A DNA stretch of 64,000 nucleotides, taken from contig CAMYKZ010000025.1 in NCBI GenBank assembly GCA_947259045.1, forward strand, positions 52,377 through 116,376. The letters are read 5' to 3'. Each line of letters opens with the position of its first letter. The stretch's first letter is position 1. The position numbers and the translations under genes were made by a program. Below the pieces are notes generated by a model. It searched no databases and was not told where the DNA came from. It was given only the letters and a program-made list of their open reading frames with translations. Source of the DNA: an uncultured Afifella sp. (GTDB lineage: Bacteria; Pseudomonadota; Alphaproteobacteria; Rhizobiales; Afifellaceae). This document shows positions 28,730-38,403 of this stretch, one piece after another.

Positions 28730-29692
28730 ATGCAGGACGAATCGGGCCAGGTCACAGACAGCACTATCGCCGCACGCCTCACTGGCCGCCTCAATGCCCT
28801 GCCCGGCAATGTTCGCGGCGCCCTGTGGATCACCCTGGGTTCATTATTCTTCACAATCATGGTCACTCTTATCAAGGCGATTGGCGATAGATTGCCAATC
28901 TCAGAAATTCTGCTGTTCCGGCAGAGTTTCATGCTGATTGTGGCGTTTCCCGTGCTGGTACGGCATTTTCCGCAATCGATCATCACGCACCATCCCTGGC
29001 ACCATGCGGCCCGTGTCGGACTGGCGCTGGTTGCAATGTTCTGCGGGTTTACCGCAGTGGTTCATCTGCCGCTGGCCGATGCGACAGCGATCGGCTTTGC
29101 CAAGAGCTTTTTCATCACCATCTTTGCCATTGTCTTTCTCAAGGAAGTGGTAGGGCTCCGCCGTTGGGCGGCGACCCTCGTCGGTTTTGCCGGTGTATTG
29201 ATCATGCTGAAACCAACGGCCGGGGGCATTGAGTTCTATGGCATGCTGGCTGTCATCGGTGCGGCCGCAGCCGGTCTGGTGATGATCCTGATCCGCATCT
29301 TGTCGAAATTCGAACAGCCGATCACGATCCTGACCTATCAGGTCGTATTTGTCGGCCTGCTGGTCGCGCCGCTGGCCATCTATCAATGGGTATCGCCGAC
29401 AATTCATGAATTGCTGCTGCTGGCGGCAATCGGCGTCGTCTCAGTCGCCGGCCAGACCTGCAACATCCGCGCTTTCCGTGCCGGCGAGGCAACGGCCATC
29501 GCATCGCTGGATTATATGAGGCTGATCTGGGCAATGGCGATCGGCTTTGCGGTGTTTGCCGAAATTCCATCGCTTACCACGCTTGGCGGTGCCGCACTGG
29601 TTCTTGCAGCCTCGCTCTATACCGTTCACCGCGAGGCCAGGCGCGGCCAGGAGCTTGCTCGCTCGCCGGCCGGCCGAGGTTATACGCCCTAG
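28730..29692 (+). CDS. EamA/DMT-family transporter
   Basis: From the Met at 28730 the protein has 320 residues with about ten membrane helices arranged as two EamA repeats. The first repeat begins A-L-W-I-T-L-G-S-L-F-F and the second G-M-L-A-V-I-G-A-A-A-A. An upstream Met at 28673 is in frame but adds a non-hydrophobic leader. EamA proteins export amino acids and other metabolites or transport S-adenosylmethionine and similar molecules; the substrate cannot be inferred. Confidence 0.88.
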   Translation: MQDESGQVTDSTIAARLTGRLNALPGNVRGALWITLGSLFFTIMVTLIKAIGDRLPISEILLFRQSFMLIVAFPVLVRHFPQSIITHHPWHHAARVGLALVAMFCGFTAVVHLPLADATAIGFAKSFFITIFAIVFLKEVVGLRRWAATLVGFAGVLIMLKPTAGGIEFYGMLAVIGAAAAGLVMILIRILSKFEQPITILTYQVVFVGLLVAPLAIYQWVSPTIHELLLLAAIGVVSVAGQTCNIRAFRAGEATAIASLDYMRLIWAMAIGFAVFAEIPSLTTLGGAALVLAASLYTVHREARRGQELARSPAGRGYTP

Positions 29693-30172
29693 GTAGGTCA
29701 GATCCAGCCGGCGGATCTGCCCCAACTGATTTCGCCGACTTAAGATTGCATTGCGGGTTTTCAGCTTAAAGCCACAGCCACAACAGGTACGGAATTCTGC
29801 AGAATTGAGCTTGCTCCGGCCGGCGGCACGGCCAACGAAATGGCAAAAACAAGCGCCATCAGATTGAAAACAATCTTTTTCCTCGGATGCTTTTTGATCG
29901 TCCGGAAATTGAACAATTAACCAAGGGTGGACCACAATCTTCCTGCGCAGGCATGTAATTCCGATAGTCACGAAGCCTCTTAAAATTTTAAATCTGAAAT
30001 AAACATAATATTTACCATAGTTTTATTCTGATAATCGAACGGATGTTAAACCATAGACAAAGATACAGTCTCCGAATTTCGGATTTAAACTACTAATAAA
30101 ACCATATCGACACTAGATGCAATCCAGGATGAGCGCCTAACAGCGCAGAATTTGAGTTGGATGGGCTAAATA
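29693..30172. other. AT-rich intergenic region at the left border of the EPS locus
   Basis: About 480 bases with no credible gene. The first 200 bases are of ordinary composition; the stretch 29980-30140 is clearly AT-rich and is likely the promoter region for the genes to the right. I found no clear repeats or known operator. Confidence 0.5.
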
Positions 30173-30406
30173 TTGTCGAAGCGAACTTCCATAAATGTTC
30201 CGGATTCTGAAAAGGATTCCGGCTTCGATGAAAGCCGGCGCCGCACCTTGCTGTCCATGGGCCAGTTTGCGGCCTATGTCGCACCGGCAATGACCGTCCT
30301 CTTGAGCGGCCAGACCGCAGACGCCCACCACCAGCCGGGGCATCTTCCCAATAGCGCGTGTCAAAATCCTAATCAGCAACCTTGCCAAAATCTTTCAAAG
30401 TTCTGA
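30173..30406 (+). CDS. Small protein with twin-arginine-like leader and His/Cys-rich tail
   Basis: If translation begins at the TTG at 30173, this is 77 residues. The N-terminal 22 are polar and charged; then S-R-R-R-T-L-L and a hydrophobic stretch A-A-Y-V-A-P-A-M-T-V-L-L-S-G lead to A-D-A, resembling a Tat signal with a cleavage site near residue 50. The remaining 26 or so residues hold three His and two Cys. Similar short leaders with tiny mature parts occur in other alphaproteobacteria, but I know of no function. It sits 91 bases before ugd on the same strand at the start of the EPS locus. The start codon is uncertain. Confidence 0.55.
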   Translation: MSKRTSINVPDSEKDSGFDESRRRTLLSMGQFAAYVAPAMTVLLSGQTADAHHQPGHLPNSACQNPNQQPCQNLSKF

Positions 30407-30497
30407 ACGAGGCGATAGCCGCGGCAATTATCCCTTTCAGATATAATTAGGATTGGCTACACAGCCACCAATAGAATTTTTTGGAGGCATCCATCCA

Positions 30498-31814
30498 ATG
30501 AAAATTGCCATGATCGGGACAGGCTATGTCGGGCTCGTCTCAGGCGTCTGTTTTTCCGAGTTCGGGTTTGACGTCACCTGCGTTGATACGGATCCGGCAA
30601 AGATCAGACAATTGCAGGATGGGATCATCCCGATCTTCGAGCCGGGTCTTGAAGACATGCTTGCGCGCAATGCGTCGCGGCTCACCTTCACGACAGAGCT
30701 TGAGGCCGCCCTCGCTGACGCCGATGCAGTCTTTATCGCGGTTGGAACGCCCTCGCGCCGCGGCGACGGCGAAGCGGACCTGACTTATGTCGAAACTGCA
30801 GCGAAGCAGGTCGCTCATGCCATGCGGCCCGGCACGGTGATTGTCGTGAAATCAACCGTCGTCGTCGGAACGACGCGGCGGATCAAGCAGATCATCGCAC
30901 AGGAAGTGCCGGACAAGGATTTTTCAATCGCCTCGAACCCGGAATTTCTTCGCGAAGGGTCGGCCATTGAAGATTTCATGCGGCCCGACCGCGTCGTGAT
31001 CGGCGTCGATGACGACCGCAGCGAACAGGTTCTGCGCCAGCTTTACCGACCGCTCAATCTTCGCGAGACGCCGATCGTGGTGACCAGCCTGGAAAATGCC
31101 GAAATCACCAAATATGCGGCCAACGCCTTTCTGGCCATGAAGGTGACATTCATTAACGAAATTGCGGATCTGTGCGAAAAGGCCGGCGGCGATGTCCAGG
31201 ACATTGCCAGGGCAATCGGTATCGACAACCGCATTGGCTCGAAATTTCTGCATCCGGGACCGGGCTATGGCGGATCCTGTTTCCCAAAGGATACGCGGGC
31301 AATGGCGGCAATTGCATCCCGTTTGGGGTCTCCGATACGGCTTGTCGAAACGACCATCAGCGTAAACGACGAGCGCATGCAGGCGCTGGCGGCAAAAGTT
31401 TCGGCAACGGTGGGAGGAAATGTCGACGGCAAGACTGTCGCGATCCTGGGCATTGCGTTCAAACCGAACACCGACGACGTGCGCGACGCAGCCAGCCTGA
31501 CGCTTATCCCGGCCCTGCAGAATGCCGGAGCGGCTATCCGGGCACATGATCCGGAGGCCATGGAGGCAGCCCGCGAGGTCCTGACCGGTGTGACCTGGTG
31601 CGCCGATGCATACGAAGCAGCAGAGGGTGCCGATATCCTCGTAATTCTGACGGAATGGAATGAATACCGGGCGCTTGATCTTACCCGTGTCAGCACCGCG
31701 ATGCGTGGCAATACCCTCGTCGACTTCCGCAATATTTACCGGTGGCAGGACATGCATTCCTATCCGCTGAATTATATCAGCGTTGGCCGGCCGGCTGTCC
31801 GCTCTTCTGCCTGA
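30498..31814 (+). CDS. ugd: UDP-glucose 6-dehydrogenase
   Basis: A 438-residue cytoplasmic enzyme giving UDP-glucuronate from UDP-glucose with two NAD. The N-terminal NAD motif is M-I-G-T-G-Y-V-G-L-V-S-G, and the catalytic Cys lies in G-P-G-Y-G-G-S-C-F-P-K-D. The start at 30498 follows GGAGGC. Conserved A-F-K-P-N-T-D-D-V-R-D is present in the C-terminal domain. With the UDP-glucuronate 4-epimerase at 49523 it can supply UDP-galacturonate to the EPS locus. It is convergent with the fused transferase gene. Confidence 0.95.
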   Translation: MKIAMIGTGYVGLVSGVCFSEFGFDVTCVDTDPAKIRQLQDGIIPIFEPGLEDMLARNASRLTFTTELEAALADADAVFIAVGTPSRRGDGEADLTYVETAAKQVAHAMRPGTVIVVKSTVVVGTTRRIKQIIAQEVPDKDFSIASNPEFLREGSAIEDFMRPDRVVIGVDDDRSEQVLRQLYRPLNLRETPIVVTSLENAEITKYAANAFLAMKVTFINEIADLCEKAGGDVQDIARAIGIDNRIGSKFLHPGPGYGGSCFPKDTRAMAAIASRLGSPIRLVETTISVNDERMQALAAKVSATVGGNVDGKTVAILGIAFKPNTDDVRDAASLTLIPALQNAGAAIRAHDPEAMEAAREVLTGVTWCADAYEAAEGADILVILTEWNEYRALDLTRVSTAMRGNTLVDFRNIYRWQDMHSYPLNYISVGRPAVRSSA

Positions 31815-31859
31815 AAGCGTTGGACCATAAACCGGCCCATGTCCTGTAACCAGGGCGGT

Positions 31860-33812
31860 CTATTTTAACGTTCCGATCGCCACGCTGTCTTCCGGCCCGC
31901 CCTCACCCGATACGGGTTCCTCTCCACTGGGCATCGGCCCTTCATCAGATGGACTGTTCTCAGATGACCTGTTCTCCGGCGGTCTGGCATCAGGCTGTCT
32001 GTGCTCAAGAACGCGACCGCGCCCGAAATTCAACGGCATCCGATCGGTTATGAACCGGACAATCGTCATCCGAAGGACCCTCATATCCAATGCCAGAGAA
32101 CGGTGGTCGACATACCAGAGATCCTCTGCCAGCATCAGGTCGCTCTGTCGTTTTTGCGTCTGTGCCCATCCTGTAAGGCCCGGCCGGACGAACTGGCGCC
32201 GGAACTCATCACTGGACAGCCGCGAAAGATCCTGGATCTGCAGGACTTCAGGTCCGATAAAACTCAATTCACCGCCAAGCACATTCCATAACATCGGCAA
32301 ACCTGCCAGAGACCAGCGATCAATAAAGCGGCCGATCGGCGTATGCCGCTCATCCTCCGTCAATATGCCGCCATCAACCCTGTAGGCATCCCGCAATGTG
32401 CGGAACCGGACCAGTTGAACCGGCCTGCCGAAAAGTCCAGGTACGATCTCCCGGTAAAATACCGGCCCTCCCTGTCCCAGCCGGACAAGCAGCCATAAAA
32501 CCGCAAGGACCGGCGCCATGAGCACAAGTGCACCAAGCGAAAACGAAAAATCCAGCAATCGTTTCACTGCCTGGCCAGATCGGGTTTCAGCTTCCGTCCG
32601 TGCCATCTCAACAATTTTCCTGAACGCCGACATCAGCTGCCGCCTGTCGAAATGGGCCTTTCTGATCTCGGCCACATTCTGCGCCATGACAGCAAGATCC
32701 GACCTGTTGCCCGCAGCCTGCTCCAATGCATTTGCAAATGCAGCCGGATCATTCGGCCGCACCGCATATCCGAGATTTTTTTGCGCCACAAGTCCGGCTG
32801 CCCATCCCGGATAATTAATCAGAACCGGCAATCCTGCCGCCAGATAGCGCGGGAAATTTTCTGAGGCGATGTTGTTGTGAATGTCGGGATTTGTGCTCAA
32901 CACCTGTAAGCCGATATCGCAACCTGCCAGGACCGAAGGCAATTCCTGTTTGGAGATCCGGGGGGCGATCGTCACGTTATTCAAGCCGCGCGCCGCAACA
33001 GCCTCTGCGACGACCGACCGCTGCGGCCCCTCACCGATAAGCAGTATACTGACATCCTGACGTCCGTGCTGCTCCAGCAGAGTTGCCGCATCCAGAACCG
33101 GTTCGATCTCGTATTCGGGAGAAAACTGACCGGCGAACACAGCCACCAGGTTTCCCGGGCTGACCGACCCGGGAACCAATGCCGACGGATGCACAATCTC
33201 AGCTTCGTCGTGGACCGGATCACAAAAGTCCGGAACGACAGCCAGGTTAAACGGCTCAACGCCAAGGCGGCGCACGGATTCGGCGATATCTTCACTGGCT
33301 GCGACAATCTTGCTGGCAAACCTGCAGGCGCCACGTTCGATCAGAAAGGCAAGTCCGCGGATAAACGGGTTTCTCGGCCGCAACGCCGGTGCAGCCCCGG
33401 ACCTGACCACGTCAATCTCGAAAACAAAGGGTTTCCTCCGCAATAGCCGTGCAAAAAGGCCCGGCAATATGCCCTGCATTGACCGTGACGTCGATACAAC
33501 CAGATCATATCTTGCAAATAGAAGCCGGATTATGAATGCCACATAACGAAGCCTTATCCGCCCCTGCCCCAGCAGTGATGTCTCGCCGGCGAAATTGAAC
33601 TCGACGATCCGCATGCCGTCGACCGGGCCTTCGCGCCGATCATGCACGAATGGACCATCAAGCCCGCTGCTCGAAATCAATTCAGCGGCGCAGACCAGTA
33701 TGATCCGGTGACCGGCCATGGCCATGGAGCGAGCAAAATTATAGGTCCGGGTTCCGCCAGAACCCGCCGGGCAACTGAATCCATGATCAAACCAAAGTAT
33801 ATGCACAGCCAA
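31860..33812 (-). CDS. Glycosyltransferase (GT4-like) fused to a degenerate phosphoglycosyl transferase domain
   Basis: Residues 1 to about 395 form a GT-B/GT4 glycosyltransferase with the N-terminal G-S-G-G-T-R-T-Y-N loop and the donor-site N-I-A-S-E-N-F-P-R-Y-L-A-A-G-L-P-V. Residues about 405-595 match the bacterial sugar transferase (monotopic phosphoglycosyl transferase) domain, including the hydrophobic re-entrant helix, G-G-P-V-F-Y-R and P-G-L-T-G-W-A-Q. The catalytic Asp-Glu dyad is replaced by Ala503-Gly504 (bases 32301-32306), and the G-P-R-P motif reads G-P-E-V. The C-terminal 50 residues are acidic, Pro/Ser-rich and probably disordered. It is the last gene of the minus-strand EPS run. 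The GT4 domain probably adds a sugar; the second domain probably binds the polyprenyl acceptor or membrane without catalysis. Confidence 0.88.
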   Translation of the reverse strand: MAVHILWFDHGFSCPAGSGGTRTYNFARSMAMAGHRIILVCAAELISSSGLDGPFVHDRREGPVDGMRIVEFNFAGETSLLGQGRIRLRYVAFIIRLLFARYDLVVSTSRSMQGILPGLFARLLRRKPFVFEIDVVRSGAAPALRPRNPFIRGLAFLIERGACRFASKIVAASEDIAESVRRLGVEPFNLAVVPDFCDPVHDEAEIVHPSALVPGSVSPGNLVAVFAGQFSPEYEIEPVLDAATLLEQHGRQDVSILLIGEGPQRSVVAEAVAARGLNNVTIAPRISKQELPSVLAGCDIGLQVLSTNPDIHNNIASENFPRYLAAGLPVLINYPGWAAGLVAQKNLGYAVRPNDPAAFANALEQAAGNRSDLAVMAQNVAEIRKAHFDRRQLMSAFRKIVEMARTEAETRSGQAVKRLLDFSFSLGALVLMAPVLAVLWLLVRLGQGGPVFYREIVPGLFGRPVQLVRFRTLRDAYRVDGGILTEDERHTPIGRFIDRWSLAGLPMLWNVLGGELSFIGPEVLQIQDLSRLSSDEFRRQFVRPGLTGWAQTQKRQSDLMLAEDLWYVDHRSLALDMRVLRMTIVRFITDRMPLNFGRGRVLEHRQPDARPPENRSSENSPSDEGPMPSGEEPVSGEGGPEDSVAIGTLK

Positions 33813-33902
33813 CTCTCTTGGAGAATTGGACCATGTTATGATTCTGCTTTCAGCGACAAGATCAAAAACGATGAATTCGGGTGACGCCCATGAACCGTGT
33901 CT

Positions 33903-35213
33903 TCACAATGACGTTGTCCAGCCGTTGCGACCTATGATGCTGGTATCAACGCCAATGTCGCGCCAGGCGATGATCCAGAGCGCCAGATTAAGCACGAGAC
34001 CTGCCGCGACATTGGCAATCGCGGCTCCGGCCAGCCCTGCGACCGGTATAAGGTAGAAGCACAGCAGAGCGTTGGAAAGCGCCGCATAGGCAAACCAGCG
34101 CGATACCAGCCAGCTGCGATCGGACACAGTCAGCAAAGCCGCAGCAGACCCGAACGCCGAATTGATCATCTGACCAACGAGCAGAATGAGCGCGATATCC
34201 GCCGCCGGGGAAAATTCCGCTCCGAACACCATTGTTATCAACGCCTCGCCAAACAACAGGACGATAACCGGCAAAGGAATGCTGGCGGCAAATGCGAGTC
34301 TGGCTGAATTTCTGGCTGTATTTTGAACAGACGAAATATCACCCTCAGCCAGTTTCCGGGCAAATACCTGTGTCGCTATTGAATTTGCGCTGACATAAAC
34401 AAGTCCGCTGACGACGGCGATCTGGGCGGCGACACGATAGATGCCGATTTCAGCGCTGGATACCAGCAGAACCCCCAACAGTATGATGTCGACATAATTG
34501 TTGATGACGGCGATCCCGCCCTTCGACGCGAATGATGCTGAACTTGAAATCCATTCTGAACGATAGGCCGGTTGAGCGACAATCGCCTCAGGCGGTGTTG
34601 AACGCCAAGCGATCACCAAACCGAAAGCCGAGGCCAGAAACGACGCCAGAACGAGCAAATAGACAATATCGGCAAATCCAGCCGGGGGTCCGCGCGACAG
34701 GTGGTATCCTGCAAGGCACAACAGCAGAATTGCCGGCCTTACAACCAGTTCAGGCATCGATCCCCAAACCGGGCGATCAAGCCCCCGCATCAGTCCGTTT
34801 CTGATGGCAGCGGTGCCGTCAATCAGTAAAAGCACGACAATTGCGACGATCAGGCCAAGGTCGAATTTCGCCAGGATCGCCGGCTTGTACAGCCACAGAC
34901 AATAAAGCACCAGAAACAGCAGAGCACCATACACAAGCACGGCCCAGACCGATGCGATCACCGAACCCTTGGATTCAGACCAGATTCCGTTTGCCGTCGC
35001 CTCGGCGGCCAGTTTCAGAACCAGTGTATGGGCGCCATTGTTAAACGGAATAAGGAACAGTGTAATCAGGATGATCAGGTAGGAATATACGCCGACGCCG
35101 TCGGCGCCGATCATTCGTGCGAGAACGACAAGAAGCAATATATTCAGCGCCGCATTGCAAATCCTGAAGAGCGTTACTGCGCTTGTCTTGAATGCAAATT
35201 GGCGATTCAGCAT
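33903..35213 (-). CDS. Polysaccharide flippase (Wzx family)
   Basis: A 436-residue integral membrane protein with about twelve to fourteen helices, of the MATE/MVF-like polysaccharide transport group. The N terminus L-F-R-I-C-N-A-A-L-N followed by G-A-D-G-V-G-V-Y-S-Y is typical of Wzx and PST proteins. It should flip the lipid-linked repeat unit of the EPS to the periplasmic face. It is 56 bases downstream of the GT4 gene. Confidence 0.88.
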   Translation of the reverse strand: MLNRQFAFKTSAVTLFRICNAALNILLLVVLARMIGADGVGVYSYLIILITLFLIPFNNGAHTLVLKLAAEATANGIWSESKGSVIASVWAVLVYGALLFLVLYCLWLYKPAILAKFDLGLIVAIVVLLLIDGTAAIRNGLMRGLDRPVWGSMPELVVRPAILLLCLAGYHLSRGPPAGFADIVYLLVLASFLASAFGLVIAWRSTPPEAIVAQPAYRSEWISSSASFASKGGIAVINNYVDIILLGVLLVSSAEIGIYRVAAQIAVVSGLVYVSANSIATQVFARKLAEGDISSVQNTARNSARLAFAASIPLPVIVLLFGEALITMVFGAEFSPAADIALILLVGQMINSAFGSAAALLTVSDRSWLVSRWFAYAALSNALLCFYLIPVAGLAGAAIANVAAGLVLNLALWIIAWRDIGVDTSIIGRNGWTTSL

Positions 35214-35269
35214 GCAATTTTCCCGGCTATCGGTAGGTTGAATACCTGATTCAGCATGCAGATACCGAA

Positions 35270-36400
35270 CTAATGGCGGATGTCCCCATAGACCTCGATT
35301 GTCTGGCGAACGATAATTTCCTTATCGAACTCTTCGATCGCCCGCTTTCGTGCCGCGGCGCCCATCGTTGCCCGCATGCCGGGTTCGTCGGCAAGCCGGT
35401 TTATGGCATCTGCGAGACCCTGACTGTCCTTGACCCTGACAATCAATCCATTGACACCGTCGCGAACCACATCCCGGCAACCCGGTACGTCTGTGGCGAT
35501 CAGCGGCTTGCCGCATGCCGATGCCTCAAGCAGTGATTTTGGCAAGCCTTCCCGGTAGCTTGGCAGAACAACGATATCCGCCGCACCGATAAGGCTTGCC
35601 ATGTCATCGACATGCCCGAGCAGTTCAACATAACCGGCATTCTGCCAGGCTTCAGCCTGCTGCCGGCTGACCGCTGCCGGATTTCCATCGTCGATTTGAC
35701 CCGCGATCTGAAACTGCAGATCGTTTCGGCCCAAAATCCTCGAGGCTTCGACAAATTCACCGATACCCTTGTCCCACAATAACCGGGCGGGGAGAAGAAT
35801 ACGCAACCGCGCACCGGTTCTGGCGCCATCTTGCGACGGGCTGAACTTTTGGCAATCTACACCTGAACCGGGAATCAGATGAATTTTTTCCGCGCTGACA
35901 ATTCGCTCTGCCAAAAATTCCTTCCGGTCAGTCGGATTTTGAACAATCACCCGGCTTCGCGGGCCGGAAAACGCGATCCGCATCGCGGTTCGGACGATCG
36001 GGCGAAGCAAGCGCGCCTTCAGGCGGTTGCTGATAAAAACAAATCCAAATCCGTTTACGGAGTTGACCACCACCGGCACTCCGGAGACCTTCGACGCGAA
36101 TGCGGCATATACCGCTGCCTTGATCGTGAACCCGTGAACGACATCCGGGGCTTCGGCGCGGAACAGTCTGACCAGATAAATCAGCAGGGCAATCTCACGT
36201 ATCGGGTTCAGACTGCGCCTGTTCATCGGCAGCGCCTTCCAGCGATATCCGAGCGAACGGAGCTTTTCGCCATGCGTACCCGGCGGAGAAATCAACAACA
36301 GTTCATGTCCGGATTTGCGCAGCTCTTCGGCAAGCGAAAGCCGGAAGTTGAACAGATACCAATCGGTATTGGCAAACAGGATGATTTTGCTTTTTTGCAT
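35270..36400 (-). CDS. Glycosyltransferase family 4
   Basis: From the ATG at 36400 the protein has 376 residues; a GTG at 36421 that overlaps the asnB stop is an alternative. GT-B fold with L-L-P-A-R-L-L-W-D-K-G-I-G-E-F donor-domain start, and the E-x7-E catalytic-site segment Y-R-E-G-L-P-K-S-L-L-E-A-S-A-C-G-K-P. The sequence resembles O-antigen and EPS transferases that add a hexose or N-acetylhexosamine to the undecaprenyl-linked acceptor. Specificity cannot be read from the sequence. Confidence 0.92.
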   Translation of the reverse strand: MQKSKIILFANTDWYLFNFRLSLAEELRKSGHELLLISPPGTHGEKLRSLGYRWKALPMNRRSLNPIREIALLIYLVRLFRAEAPDVVHGFTIKAAVYAAFASKVSGVPVVVNSVNGFGFVFISNRLKARLLRPIVRTAMRIAFSGPRSRVIVQNPTDRKEFLAERIVSAEKIHLIPGSGVDCQKFSPSQDGARTGARLRILLPARLLWDKGIGEFVEASRILGRNDLQFQIAGQIDDGNPAAVSRQQAEAWQNAGYVELLGHVDDMASLIGAADIVVLPSYREGLPKSLLEASACGKPLIATDVPGCRDVVRDGVNGLIVRVKDSQGLADAINRLADEPGMRATMGAAARKRAIEEFDKEIIVRQTIEVYGDIRH

Positions 36401-36417
36401 CTGTACCGGCCCTGATC

Positions 36418-38403
36418 TCACGAATGATCGGCAATGCCCGGACTGGAATTTTCATCCAGCCAGGCCTGAAACATCAGGATCGTCCAAAGCCGCGCATCGT
36501 GATCGCGGCGGCCCGAAAGATGGGCGTCCCAATATTCTCGCACGACCTTGCCATCAAAAAACCCGTCCCGATCAAGCCGTTCGGCGCTGAGCAGGCTTTC
36601 TGCCCAATCTCTCAATTCACCGCGAAGCCATCTTCCGACCGGAATCGAAAATCCGTGCTTGGGCCGATCAAACAGCGCTGGCGGGACATATCGCGAGAGC
36701 AACCGGCGCAACAGCAGTTTTCCCTGGCCATTGGCAATCTTGAAATTCATCGGCAATGACCAGGCAAATGCAAAAACTTCCGGATCGAGGAACGGGACCC
36801 GGACCTCCAGGCTGGCAGCCATGCTTGCCCGGTCGACTTTCGCAAGAATGTCATCACTCATGTAGTTACGTGTGTCAGTGTACATCATCGTTTCCGCAAA
36901 CCCCTGCAATTCGCGCGGCGGCGGATAGGCGGTACTCAGATCGTCGGTTTTGGCATCGCCAAGCAAAACGGTCTGCGGCTCGGGCCATAGCGCCAACAAA
37001 AATTCGCGGAATTCAGCCTCAGAGCGGACCGAGAAAGCCCTTGCAAGTTTGTGAATTTTCTCACCGACTGCGCCATGGTCTGATACAGACGGAAAAATCC
37101 TGCCCGCGCCCGCAACCAGAGCGTTGATCGTGCCCGGTGACATCATTGTCACGCCAAGCGCCATGGATCTGCGCAGCGGGTACGGCAGCGCGCCTATCAA
37201 ACGGGCAATCCGCCCGCCGTGAACATAACGGTTGTAACCGCCGAACAGTTCGTCGCCGCAATCGCCGGACAGAGCAACTGTGCCCGATTGCCGGACAAGC
37301 CGGGATACGACGTGGGTCGGGATCTGCGATGAGTCGGCGAACGGCTCATCGTACATTCGTCCAAGCTGCGGAATGACTTTCAATGCATCGGCCGGATCAA
37401 CGTAGAATTCGGTATGATGGGTACCCAGATGTTCCGCAATCTGCTTTGCTGCCGCCGCCTCATCATAACCGGATTCAGCGTTTCCGATACTGAAGGTACT
37501 CACCGGCCGTGACGAATGCGCCTGCATCATCGCGACAATCAGAGATGAGTCCAGGCCACCGGAAAGCAGCCCGCCCAAGGGTACATCACTGACCATTCGC
37601 GCGCTCACCGCCTTGCCAAGAAGCTCATCCAGCCGATCGGCAGCACTGGCCAGGTCACCGTCAAAGCCGGCTTTCCGGGCACCCGTCACAACATCATCGA
37701 TATCCCAGAAAAGCCTGGCATCCGGGATATCCCGGAACCGGGTCTGAGCTGATATTCTGACCCAGCCGCCGGGCGGCAGTTTTCGGATCCCCTGATAGAT
37801 CGACTGAACATGCGGAACGAAGCCGTACTTGACGAAAGCCGACAGTGCATTCGGATCGACTTGCGGCCTGAAGCCCGGATGTCTGCCAAACGCCTTCAGT
37901 TCGGAAGCGAAAAGAAACACATTTCCGGAGCGGCCATAATATAGCGGCTTTTCTCCGAACCGGTCCCGCGCCAGCCAGAGCGCCTGTTCTTTTCGGTCCC
38001 AGAGGCCAAAGGCAAACATGCCATTCAATTTTGGCAGCACCGCTTCCACACCCCAGGCATCGATCGCGCCCAAAAGAACTTCGGTATCGGAATGTCCGCG
38101 CCATTCCGGGTTTTGGCCCTGCTGGTTCAGTTGCGACCGCAGATCCTCAAAATTGTAGATCTCGCCATTGTAACTGATGACATACCGTCCGCTGGCTGAA
38201 ACCATCGGCTGGGCGCCCGCCTCCGAAACATCAATGATTGAAAGTCGTCGATGGGCCAGCACCAGACCGACGTCCTGGTCAACCCAGACACCTGCAGCGT
38301 CGGGACCGCGATGCCGTATCGCATCCGACATCGCCGTTGCCGTTTTTTCGGCTTCGGCCTTTTCGAAACCCGTTTCACTGAAGAACCCGACGATACCGCA
38401 CAT
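36418..38403 (-). CDS. asnB: Glutamine-dependent amidotransferase, AsnB family
   Basis: A 661-residue protein with an N-terminal class II glutaminase domain (nucleophile Cys2 after Met removal: M-C-G-I-V-G-F, and R-H-R-G-P-D) and a C-terminal synthetase domain with the pyrophosphatase P-loop L-L-S-G-G-L-D-S-S. By sequence it is an asparagine synthetase B. In polysaccharide loci AsnB homologues such as WbpS amidate sugar uronic acids. Given two UDP-sugar dehydrogenases in this locus, uronamide formation is a reasonable inference. It shares its first base with the last base of the methyltransferase gene's frame, so the genes are tightly packed. Confidence 0.92.
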   Translation of the reverse strand: MCGIVGFFSETGFEKAEAEKTATAMSDAIRHRGPDAAGVWVDQDVGLVLAHRRLSIIDVSEAGAQPMVSASGRYVISYNGEIYNFEDLRSQLNQQGQNPEWRGHSDTEVLLGAIDAWGVEAVLPKLNGMFAFGLWDRKEQALWLARDRFGEKPLYYGRSGNVFLFASELKAFGRHPGFRPQVDPNALSAFVKYGFVPHVQSIYQGIRKLPPGGWVRISAQTRFRDIPDARLFWDIDDVVTGARKAGFDGDLASAADRLDELLGKAVSARMVSDVPLGGLLSGGLDSSLIVAMMQAHSSRPVSTFSIGNAESGYDEAAAAKQIAEHLGTHHTEFYVDPADALKVIPQLGRMYDEPFADSSQIPTHVVSRLVRQSGTVALSGDCGDELFGGYNRYVHGGRIARLIGALPYPLRRSMALGVTMMSPGTINALVAGAGRIFPSVSDHGAVGEKIHKLARAFSVRSEAEFREFLLALWPEPQTVLLGDAKTDDLSTAYPPPRELQGFAETMMYTDTRNYMSDDILAKVDRASMAASLEVRVPFLDPEVFAFAWSLPMNFKIANGQGKLLLRRLLSRYVPPALFDRPKHGFSIPVGRWLRGELRDWAESLLSAERLDRDGFFDGKVVREYWDAHLSGRRDHDARLWTILMFQAWLDENSSPGIADHS

